Assembly (NCBI RefSeq): GCF_028502605.1
Contig: NC_079237.1
Coordinates: 2,542,001-2,606,000, forward strand
DNA: 64,000 nucleotides
Direction: 5' to 3'
Source of the DNA: Trichoderma breve
Lineage: Eukaryota > Ascomycota > Sordariomycetes > Hypocreales > Hypocreaceae
The position numbers and the translations under genes were made by a program. Positions 24,201-33,810 of the stretch are shown here, piece after piece (positions within the stretch are counted from its first letter, which is position 1; the number at the start of each line of letters is the position of its first letter). Under the pieces are notes generated by a model that had not been told where the DNA came from, searched no databases, and was given only the letters and a program-made list of their open reading frames with translations.

Positions 24201-25179
24201 ACGCTGCCCAATCCAATGTCCAATTGATGGTTTCACCAAAAGTATCTTCCCCGTACACTCCACGTACTCGCATGGGTGGCACAGCCGCTTTGGCCTTGCG
24301 CATTAGCACCTGTCGATACCTGCACCTTGCCTGCACCTGCACCTGCAAGCAAGCAAAAGCACACAATCACACACACTCTCGACTTGTCCTCACCTCACCT
24401 TGTTTTTTTTTCAGCTTTTTTTTTTCTCCAACCAAGATCTCAGCATCCCCTCACCGCCGATCGCCCGCAGCCCCGTCGAGGCTGGCCGTTGTTTTGCCTG
24501 AGCTGTCATTTGCATCTGACGCACGCCTTGTGGTACCGCTCGACTCTTATTCTGTGTCCTACTTTGGCAGCTTCATAAGGCCTCGGAACCCCCTCCCGCA
24601 AGCCGAGCGTCTTGTCCGTCGTCTTTGTTTTCTCACTCTAGCGATTTGAGACACGAGGGAGCACTAAAATATCTTTGCCATCTTGTATCGCCCTGCTAGA
24701 TTCGGCTTGTCCTCTGGCTGGTTGCCCAGCACATGTACACACTGGTCCGCTCTACCATCCCTCGCAAGCAAGAGTACTTTTCTGCTGTCGCATTAGCGAC
24801 TGTTGCTAGTCATTCCGCGACCAGCCCTTGATTCGCTTGAGCTCTCTCTTCGCTCTCGCTCCTCTCACTTTCTAATTTCTCCCTTTCCCTCTTATTCCCT
24901 TCTCTTCCACTGCCTCCCGCTACGGACCTGCAGGTGCTCGCCAGAACTGCACTTTGCTGTCGACTCTGCCATTGTATTTCCGGGCTGCTGACTGACTGAA
25001 TCGGCTTGGGCTCGTTGCCAATTTTTCCCCGTTGCCGCCCGCCCTAAAGGCAACCCAACCTTCGTCCCCCACCACCACTCCCCAGGTATTTTAGACACAA
25101 ACGCTCGTCCCATCGTCGGGCGATCTTGTGCGGCCCGTGGTGAGTAGAAGAGGGCAAAACTGCCACAAGCTCGCCTGTT
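21238..25179. other. large non-coding region with a pyrimidine-rich leader
   Basis: Nearly 4 kb without a gene I can support. The 21.3-23.6 kb part is mixed-composition with short palindromic TACATGTA and GTACCTA-type motifs (about 21655-21690, 21890-21905). From 23.9 to 25.1 kb it becomes strongly CT-rich (poly-T tracts at 24405-24430, TCTC-type run at 24840-24930). This looks like the long promoter and 5' leader of the ubiquitin-like-domain gene at 25180. A 205-codon frame at 24032-24649 is low-complexity and not conserved-looking. A non-coding transcript is possible but not shown. Confidence 0.45.
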
Positions 25180-27669
25180 ATGTGGTTAGTACAGTGCCTG
25201 ATGTTTGCTTTGCCACGCTTGCGACCAACGTTACTGATTCTCGTCACCCGACAGTGCCTTTAGATACGGCCAACGACAACAGCCTCGGGCTGCCTCTTAC
25301 GAGAGGACCGCTGGCTACGAGAGGCGCCGCAGCCCACCATCCTACGAGAGTGACGAAGACTCTCAGGAATACACGGACGAGGACGACTACTACGACGACG
25401 ACGTTCAACCTTCTGATTCTGCCTCCACAAACCACGGCGGCAGGCCACAGCTACGCACCCGCCCCTCGGAACAAGCCGCCGCGAGGCGCCAACAACGCCC
25501 AGCGGCTAGACAAGACGCCTCCTACCATCAGCAGGTGCAGTCTTATGCACCCGCCGCACCGCCCAGCGTGGATCCGTCCGAAGAATACGGCCACTATGGC
25601 CACTATGGCCATGGCCAGCATCAGCAGCACCCAGCTGGTCGCAACGGCTACTACGGCCGTGGACATCCGTCTTACCCCCCTCAGCAGCAGAACCATGTAG
25701 GCCCGTACATGGGCTACAATGGCGGAAATCAAATGACGCCCTACGGCAACTACGGCGCCAATCCCTTCTCTAACAGCTCCAACGCTGGCAGCTATTATGG
25801 AGGGGACCAGAGGGACATGTATGGTATGATGCCCTATGGCGCTCCGCCTCCAAATCCCTACTATAACGGACCGCCTGGGGCCCACTACAACAACTTGCCA
25901 CCTCATATGCAGCAATACCACTTGCCGCAGCCACCGCAGCCACCGCCAACTGAAGCTCCCGCCCCCGCTACTCCTCCGGCCCCGAAAGAACCCACTCCGG
26001 CTCCGCCCCCGCCGCCCGATCCTGAAAAAGAGCGCCTGCAAAGGGAGCTTGCTGAATTCAAGGCCGAACAAGAGAGGGCCAAGGAGGCAGCAAAGCAGCG
26101 GGAGCTGGAGGAGAAAATCCGCAAAGATGCTGAGGATGCCCTGGCGAGGAAGATGGAGGAAATGAGACTACAGCAGGAGGAGGCCAAGAAAGAGATTGAG
26201 CGAGCCCGATTGGAAGCTGATCGCATAGCTCGCGAAAGAATCGAGGCCGAGAGGAAGGCAGAAGAGGATAGAAGGCGACAGCATGCCGAAGCTATGGCCC
26301 GGGCAGAGGAAACTGCGAGACTCAAATTTCAAGCAGAAATCAAGGCAGCCGAAGAGCGGAGAAGGAGAGAAGACGAAGACCGCGCTAGGGCCGAGGAGGC
26401 AGCTCGTCTCCGTCTAGAAGCTGCCATCAGGGCAGAGAGCGCTGCCAAGGCGGCTGCTGAGAAGAAGGCCGCCGAAGAAGCAGCTCGAATTGAAGAGCAA
26501 ACTCGCCTCCGGCTTGAAGCCGCCATGAAGGCCGAGGCCGAGGCCAAAGCGGCTGCGGCAAAGAGAGCTGCTGAAGAAGCTGCCCGGATTGAGGAAGCAG
26601 CCAGAGCTCGTGTCGAGGCGGCTCTCAAGGCGGAGGCCGACGCCAAGGCCGCAGCGGCAAAGAAGGAGGCTGAAGAGGCCGAGAGAATCAGATTGATCCA
26701 TGAAGAAGCCAAACTCAAGGCCGAGGCTGAACACCGGGCCCGGCTCGAAGCAGAAAGAGAGGCGGCACAAAAAGCTGCTGAAGCTGCCGCCGCTGCAAAA
26801 GCCGAGGCTGAGGAACTGAAGAAGAGGATCCAAGATGAGACTAGGGCCACCATTGAAGAAGCGACTAGAAAAGCAGACGAGGCCGCCAAAAAGGCAGAGT
26901 TGGCTCCTATCAAGTTCAAAGACGCCGTCGGTCGGAAATTTAGCTTCCCCTTTCACTTGTGCAATACCTGGCAGGTACGTTACGGCTGCTGATATGACAT
27001 CCCTTGTTGTTTGCTTGCTCACACTTGTTTGATACTTCTTTGGGCATGATCCGCTAACATCATTAACAATAGGGAATGGAGGAGTTGATAAAGCAGGCCT
27101 TCCTACAGGTGGATGTCCTAGGGCCACATGTCCAAGAGGGCCACTATGACCTGATCGGTCCTAATGGCGACATCATCCTTCCCTCTGTTTGGGAGAAGGT
27201 GGTTGAGCCGGATTGGGCCATTACCATGACCATGTGGCCGCTCGACAAGGCACCACCAGTAGGCCCAAAACTTCCCCCTGGGATGCCACCGATGCCAAAT
27301 AAGGACCATCTGCCCCCGGGAATGCCCCCGCTCAACCGACCAAGACCCGGTGGCATTAATATTCCTCCTCCCCCTCCTGGTTGGCACGGAGGAGGACTGG
27401 GAGGAGGACTGGGAGGAGGAATACATGGGCCAGGAGGAGGAGGTATTCCTCCTCCGCCTCGGGGACCGCCAGTTGTGCCCCCCGGTATTAAGATTGTTAA
27501 TGCTGCGCCGCCCAAGAAGAAGAGTGGCGGCGGTAGCAGTAGCAAGCAAAACACCAGCATGCTGAACTTCCTTTCTGGAAAGCCTGTGAAAAAGAAGTAA
27601 GTTGCCGTCTGTTAAAAGGGGAATAATAATGTTACTAACGCCTGGCATAGGTCATCTAGCAGGAAATAA
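25180..27669 (+). CDS. coiled-coil protein with C-terminal ubiquitin-like domain
   Basis: Proposed exons are 25180-25184 (only ATGTG), 25255-26974, 27073-27596 and 27651-27669, giving 755 residues. The start is tentative, but the frame is open from 25256 (RYGQRQQPRAASYERTAGYE...). Regions in order: acidic/Tyr-rich start, Gln/Pro/Gly/Tyr-rich stretch with GHYGHYGHG, Pro-rich linker, then a roughly 370-residue Ala/Glu/Lys/Arg coiled coil (about 175-545). A ubiquitin-like fold follows at about 552-625 (PIKFKDAVGRKFSFPFHLCNTWQ joined to GMEELIKQAFLQVD, then DLIGPNGDIILPSVWEKVVEP). The tail is Pro/Gly-rich and Lys-rich. This architecture is common in filamentous ascomycetes; the function is unknown. 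A last intron (donor GTAAGT, branch TACTAAC, acceptor CATAG) changes the end to KKSSSRK; if unspliced, translation stops inside the donor. Confidence 0.72.
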
Positions 27670-28365
27670 TGTTGCTCTCATACGTTGTTACATGACTTTT
27701 CATTCAAAAGAAACGATTTAGTTACGTTTGCGCCCTATATCCGAGCGACTTGATTTGCTTTTTCTCCTATTTTATCGTTTTCTTTTTTGTCTGTGTGTTT
27801 CGCCATCCGATTCCCATGTTTATGATCCTTTTGAGCGAAAGATTCCCCTCCTGTTTCGCTGTCCGTGGTAGTGGTCTAGGGCCCGCTGTTTCAATGGCGG
27901 TTCGTTATATTCACATCCGGTGGAGTTTATACTGGAGTATGCGACAAGGGCCTATATGAGAGCGACGAGTGCGTTGCGCTGTGTTCTAGACATGATGGGC
28001 CCTACCTTTGTCTTATACCCGGCGGGTCGACATGAGAGGCGAGGATGTATGGCGTATATGGAGGACGGCATTTGGATATTAGGGAGCAATTGGTGGGGGT
28101 TAGACAAGGTGGATGGCTACGTCTGATGAGGATATGATGTATTTGTGTGTTTTGTGAATTTTGTCTTTGTGCCGCAACGGAAAGCTGCTGAGCTACGCAA
28201 GCAGGGATGATTAGTTGTCGCAAGTCTAGGAGATCTATCTATCAATATAACCGTCTAACATCTACTCTTGTTTCTGTTTCCCAGTGAACTCTTTTATCTA
28301 CCCTCACTTTTATCTTTTATCATCATTCATGGATAGTCCTCTCCAGCTCTCCAGCCAGATATATG
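27670..28365. other. convergent 3' region
   Basis: Lies between the ends of the ubiquitin-like-domain gene and COQ10. T-rich stretches at 27745-27790 are probably untranslated 3' sequence. No gene seen. Confidence 0.5.
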
Positions 28366-29016
28366 CTACAGGCGCTGTTGAGCCCCCAGCTTGTAGTGCA
28401 CCCGCTTCTCAAAGGCGTCAATCATGAGCGCAGCGATCTTGTCAGAGACAGCAGCGCTAACTGCGGCATAGAGCGGGTTGACGAATTCAAACTTGATGGT
28501 GAGCCGAACCTCGGTCGAAGGCGCCGCAGACTGGCGAGCGACTGGCGTCAAGTACCAGAGGGTCTCGAGAGTCTTGAATACGGAAGAGGCATCTTGCGCA
28601 AGGCCACCTCCAGCAGAGCCGCCGCTGCGCGCCTCGACTGAGACGCCGGGAACACAGAGCAAGCGGCTTGTGAAGACCTCGTCGAAGCCCCCCCAGCCCA
28701 CGTGCAAGTCGGCGATTGCGGGCCAGCGGCGGCCGGAATCGTCTGGCGAGGACCACTTTGTGACTTGCGAGTGCGAGCAGTAGGGGACAAAGGCGGAGTA
28801 GGAGTCGACGTCTGCGATTAGCTCGTAGAGAGGCTCGTGGCGGTAGGGGAGAGTTCGGGTGGCGACGAGGCTTTGGGGGGATGTTCCGGGGAGGGAGATG
28901 AAGGCGCGGCGAGAGGGAGATGGGAATTGAGAGTTGGAAGAAATCCTTGAGGGGCGAAGGAGAGGGATAGATGGCCTAGGGAGAAGAAGTCGTTGAGATG
29001 CTGTTCGGGCGGCCAT
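28366..29016 (-). CDS. COQ10: coenzyme Q-binding protein Coq10
   Basis: Single exon, 216 residues. An Arg/Ser-rich N-terminus (MAARTASQRLLLPRPSIPLLR...) looks like a mitochondrial presequence. The START/polyketide-cyclase-like domain starts with TRTLPYRHEPLYELIADVDSYSAFVPYCSHSQV, followed by ADLHVGWGGFDEVFTSRLLC and the closing FEFVNPLYAAVSAAVSDKIAALMIDAFEKRV. This is the Coq10 family pattern. In yeast, Coq10 binds coenzyme Q in mitochondria and is needed for efficient Q biosynthesis and electron transfer. A Gly/Ser-rich insertion (EARSGGSAGGGLAQDASS) sits mid-domain. The gene is divergent from APL5. Confidence 0.9.
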   Translation of the reverse strand: MAARTASQRLLLPRPSIPLLRPSRISSNSQFPSPSRRAFISLPGTSPQSLVATRTLPYRHEPLYELIADVDSYSAFVPYCSHSQVTKWSSPDDSGRRWPAIADLHVGWGGFDEVFTSRLLCVPGVSVEARSGGSAGGGLAQDASSVFKTLETLWYLTPVARQSAAPSTEVRLTIKFEFVNPLYAAVSAAVSDKIAALMIDAFEKRVHYKLGAQQRL

Positions 29017-29827
29017 GACTTGTGTGCGGTTCGTGGTGCGATTGCGATTGCGACTGAGACTGAAAGTGGTTTGCGCCTTTTGAGGAATGGTTTGTAGAAA
29101 CGGTTAGAATTATGATTAAATAGAGGCTAATTCCATGGCGATTGATACCAATTGGCGACGTTATGCAGGCAAAGGAAAGAGAAATAGAGAGATATAAAAC
29201 GGAGAAGAACGGGATGAGTTGCAAGCTTTATGATGGCCAAAAGGGTTCTTTTGCGAAATCCTGCGCCAATAACTGCAGAGGACGTCACAGGGCAGCGGCG
29301 GACAAAATAAGCGGTACTGCAATGACTAAAGGCTCTAGTTGCTCGGACTATATTCTAGGTAGAGCAGATGTCAATTCTTGATATCTCTCATAGACTATAT
29401 TATATATATCTCTAATTATTTAATAACTTACTTTTCAAGATGTTTTTGCAGTTTATTATCTATTCTCAGACATCATTTGGCTTCATAGATGCTTCTTATA
29501 CTGACTGGCTTATTTTGTCTAGCATCTGACCGGGGTTTCGCCGCGCTCTCAGCTTCCGAGGTTTCGGCGGTAATTCCGTCATCAAGCTTGGACGACGTTA
29601 CGAGTACCTGCTTAGTCGGTCACCTAAGCCAAACACCACCAAACAACCTTTGAAGCTATTCGAAGCTCTCCCAGCCCAGCGCCGACAACCCTCGATCGAC
29701 GTGATAGCAGGATGAACCGGCTGCTGCAAGCCTTCATCATTCCCTGACGAGCCACGCCTCGCTTCTCGATAGATCTCGCAGACTTCACTCGTTGCTGCAC
29801 CGGCCCCGCGTGGGGCAATTCGTCAAC
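29017..29827. promoter_or_regulatory. shared upstream region COQ10/APL5
   Basis: The 0.8 kb between the divergent starts. It includes an AT-rich block (29385-29450, TATATTATATATATC type). No gene recognised. Confidence 0.4.
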
Positions 29828-32800
29828 ATGTAGAGTCAACCCGAATAGCTATGTTATACGTTATATACGAGTTCTGACGCTGGTGGTGGGAATCACAGGT
29901 TCGAAAAATCTCTATACGACCTCATTCGGGGTCTGCGCAACCACAAGGGCAATGAGAAGGAGTACATCCAGAAGACACTCAAGGAGTGCCGCGCCGAGGT
30001 TCGCAGCCAGGACATGGGTTGGTTCCCTCGTTCCCTCTCTTTCTCTTCTCCAACGCGACGACGATTCTGACTTTGATTCTGCGCTTGTCTAGATCTCAAG
30101 GCAACGGCCCTATTAAAGCTCATCTACCTCGAAATGGTCGGCCACGACATGTCATGGGCCTCCTTCCATGTCCTCGAGGTCATGTCGTCGCCCAAGTACC
30201 ACCAGAAGCGCGTGGGATACCTAGGCGCTGTGCAGAGCTTTCGGCATGACACTGAAGTTCTCATGCTAGCTACCAATCTCCTAAAAAAGGTATTTCATGA
30301 GATCGCTTTCCATTGCTCCTCTCAAGGACTGCTCGATGCTGATTCTTCCATCATTAGGACTTGGCTGCCACCACTCCAACAGTTATATCCCTTCCGATTG
30401 CCACTCTCCCCCATGTCATTACTCCGTCCTTGGCTCTCTCGACCCTCGCCGACTTGCTACCACGCTTGAACCATAGCCATGCAAACATACGCAAAAAGAC
30501 CCTCGTCACACTATATCGCCTGGCGCTCGTATACCCCGAGGCTTTGCGTGCTGCCTGGCCAAAGATCAAAGATCGCCTGATGGATCCCAACGAAGACCCG
30601 AGCGTAACGGCAGCCATTGTCAACGTCGTCTGTGAGCTTGGTTCGCGGCGACCCCATGACTTTCTGCCTCTGGCGCCACGACTATTCGAGCTATTGGTGG
30701 AGAGTGGTAACAACTGGATGGCCATCAAACTCATCAAGCTCGTCTGTCTTTCCTATCCCTCAGGTTCTACTTTTGTCTAGGCTAACATCATGGTTCAGTT
30801 TGCGACGTTAACACCGCTTGAGCCTCGTCTTGTCAAAAAGCTGTTGCCTCCCCTTACAAACATTATCCGAACGACTCCTGCCATGTCATTGCTGTACGAG
30901 TGTATCAATGGCATCATACAAGGTGGCATTCTAGACAGCGCCGAGGATATAGCGGGAGCTGATGAAATTGCAACCCTCTGTGTCAATAAGCTGCGAGGAA
31001 TGATAATGATTAATGGCGATGCAAATCGTGAGTACCATGATCTAAGCTCTTGATGAACTCCTTCCAGTGGCTAACCCATCGATTCAGTAAAATATGTTGC
31101 CTTGCTGGCCTTTAACAAGATTGTTCTCACGCACCCGCATCTTGTTTCCCAGCAGGAGGATGTCATTCTGGAATGTATCGATAGTACAGATATTACCATC
31201 CGCGTCCAAGCCCTTAATCTTGTAAAGGGTATGGTTACCAGCGATAACTTGGTCCCCATAGTGAGCCGCCTGATGAAGCAGCTCAAGTCGTCATCGCCGT
31301 CCAAGGATCGCCGTCCTCCAGGAAGCTCATCCAACACTCCCGAAACAGAATCCGATGATGAATCGCAAACTGCTATTACAGCGCCAACTGTCCGAGACAC
31401 TCAAGCTCTCCTCATTCCTGACGACTACCGAATAGACATCATTGAAAGAATCTTGTTCATGTGCTCCAAGGACAACTATTCGAGTGTATTGGACTTTGAT
31501 TGGTACATTGATGTACTGACACAACTTGTTCGAATGGCTCCTGTCCCACGAACGTTCGATGCAGACACAGGCGCCTTGCTCCCAACCCGCCAACAGGTTG
31601 ATGTTTCCGAAAAAGTAGGAGATGAGCTGCGCAACGTTGCTGTCAAGGTCAGGGCAATGAGAGCAACTGCGGTCAGGGCAGCGGACGTTATTCTTGACCA
31701 GTTGCTCGGTGATAATCCGGTTGGACATCCGCTCAGTTCAGGGGCTCTAAAGTCGGCCATATGGATCATTGGTGAATACTCTATACAGCTAGCCCTGCCA
31801 GATGATAGTCTCAACGGGCTCCTCCAGGCCATTCCGAGAATCGGGAAACCAGAGATCGTTGCGGTAGCGCTCCATGCTACTGCTAAAGTCTTCTCATCAA
31901 TCGCCGGCAGCGAACTTGAACCGTGGACCTCGGAACGAAAATCAAGGATATCGCTCCTCCTCGCGCGCATATTAGATGTATTAGAGCCGCTTGCTCTTCA
32001 TCCGAATCTTGAAGTACAAGAGCGGGCGGTAGAATTCATAGAGCTGCTCAAGCTGACGGCAGAAGCGGCTTCAGGGCAACCTCCATCAACAGATGAAAAT
32101 AGCCAAGAGCCACCCTTGCTTCTCACACAGGCTATTCCATCCTTGTTCACTGGCTGGGAACTCAATTCCGTTGCTATCCACGCGCAGAAGAATGTGCCCC
32201 TTCCAGGAGGGCTGGATTTAGATGAACCAATACACAGTAACCTCGGCCGGCTTTTGGCTCAAACCGATATTATTACGCTTCAATCTGATGAGGCTGATGA
32301 GTTTGAGGTCTACTATCACCAACGACCGCCTCCTTCGAGCATCTCATCATCGGCTCCAGCCATTAGCAGACTGGCCGATCCAGATGATGACATGGCAAGC
32401 TCCTATCAACAACTCAGTGAGGAGAGTTATTTGGATGCAGACATTCTTGCGAAGAGAAAGGCAGAAAGGATGGAGAAAAATAAAGATGACCCCTTTTACA
32501 TTCCGAGCGATAATATCCTCAGGACATCAACCCCAATCCATAACATCCTACAAAACCACAATGGTCCCGCCTTGGATATCGATTCCATTCCCGTCATGCA
32601 ACTAGACCTCGAGAAGGTTGGAAGTACAGTCGCTGCGCCCTCTCGACCGCGACCTCAGCCACGGCAGAGAGTCATCGTTGCTGCGGATGAGACCCTAGAA
32701 GGGAGCGACAGCGGCACCGGGCGACAATACGACTCAGAAAATAGTTCTGGTAATCTCACCAAGGCCAAATCTAAGAAATCAAAGCAGCACTCTCTCCTAC

Positions 32801-33243
32801 AAGTTGACTCGAGCACTATCGGGTCCTTCAGCCTGGAAGGAAACGCCTCTGAAGGATTCGACTATGAAAGGCAGCAGCGGGAGGAGGCGGAGATGCAGCA
32901 GGCCATGAAGGAGGTGGAGCGGTTACGACTGGAAATGCAACGGGCCAACGAGAGGATTCAGATGGCTCAGGGGGCGGATGTTCAAGGCGTCGTCATAAAG
33001 AAGAAGAAGAAGAAGGTGGCCAAGAAGACTGCGGGGGACGATGAGAACGAACCTACAAAGGTCAAGCCGAAGAAGAAGACCAAAAAGGTAGTGGCGCAGA
33101 CGGCGGAAGGTGGTGAGCCCGGCGGCGCAACTGAAGATGCGCCGGGGAGTCCTTCTGCGAAAGTAGCGCCGAAGAAAAAGAAGAAGAAGAAGGCACCCGT
33201 CGAAGAAGTCGAGGCAACGGGAGAGGCAGGATCTCTAGCATGA
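29828..33243 (+). CDS. APL5: AP-3 complex subunit delta
   Basis: Exons 29828-29829 (AT), 29899-30017, 30093-30289, 30358-30741, 30799-31027 and 31088-33243; 1,028 residues. The initiator ATG is split by intron 1: AT at 29828-29829 plus G at 29899 gives MFEKSLYDLIRGLRNHKGNEKEYI, the invariant start of delta adaptins. HEAT-like adaptin repeats follow: KATALLKLIYLEMVGHDMSWASFHVLEVM, KRVGYLGAVQSF, MAIKLIKL-FATLTPLEPRLVKKL and YVALLAFNKIVLTHPHLV. Past about residue 600 the protein is disordered, and it ends in Lys-rich clusters (KKKKKKVAKKT, KPKKKTKK). AP-3 sorts cargo from Golgi or endosome to vacuole, and delta is one of its two large chains. The donors GTCTGT (exon 4) and GTTGGT (exon 2) are unusual but needed for the conserved joins. 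Confidence 0.9.
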
Positions 33244-33810
33244 GGCTATCGTCTTTGTGTGTCTGGGAATTAGAAACAAGGAGAAACACTCCCATTTAGC
33301 CACGTGAAAACAAATTTGTACATATGGAGATGATTTGTATAGAGGAGCAGGCGAGCGTAGTTTTCGTCAAAGAAACAAAAGGGGGGCCATCACTATATCT
33401 TATCACATTTTTTTCCATTTTCCTCCATAAGAAATCACTGTCACCGACGAAGAGAAGAAAATGCCAGGATAGCAATACTAGAATAAAAGATATTTCCAAA
33501 ACAATAAAAAACAAAAAAAGCAAGATAGTGTAGCGCATATATGGCATCTCAACCTCCCCCCCTTAATCCCCCTTGTCCTATAATCCCTCCCTTTACTCCA
33601 GATTTCCAGCCAACGCATCTATCTAGCCCTTCATACCAAACTTTTTTTGTTTTCCTTCTCTCACGACAAAGGGAAAGACAGTCCATACACACAGTTTCGC
33701 CATTTGCTCTGGTGAATCTACAACAAACAAAAGCACACACATTTCGTCATGGTCCGTAATCCATACAATGCAAACGAGAAGGGAAAACATGTCATCATAG
33801 CTGGAGATTA
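33244..33810. other. convergent 3' region
   Basis: Lies between APL5 and the RGD2-like gene. It contains A-rich polyadenylation-like sequence (33480-33525) and a C-rich run (33553-33575). No gene seen. Confidence 0.5.

Noticed and set aside
24032..24649. 205-codon plus-strand frame in the gap before the ubiquitin-like-domain gene
   Set aside because: Cys/Ser/Thr/Pro-rich low-complexity translation interrupted by poly-Phe from T tracts; fits a CT-rich leader, not a protein.
26329..27127. Long minus-strand frames (196 and 237 codons) opposite the coiled coil
   Set aside because: They mirror the Glu/Ala/Lys codon bias of the real coiled-coil gene and give meaningless Ser/Ala/Leu-rich proteins.
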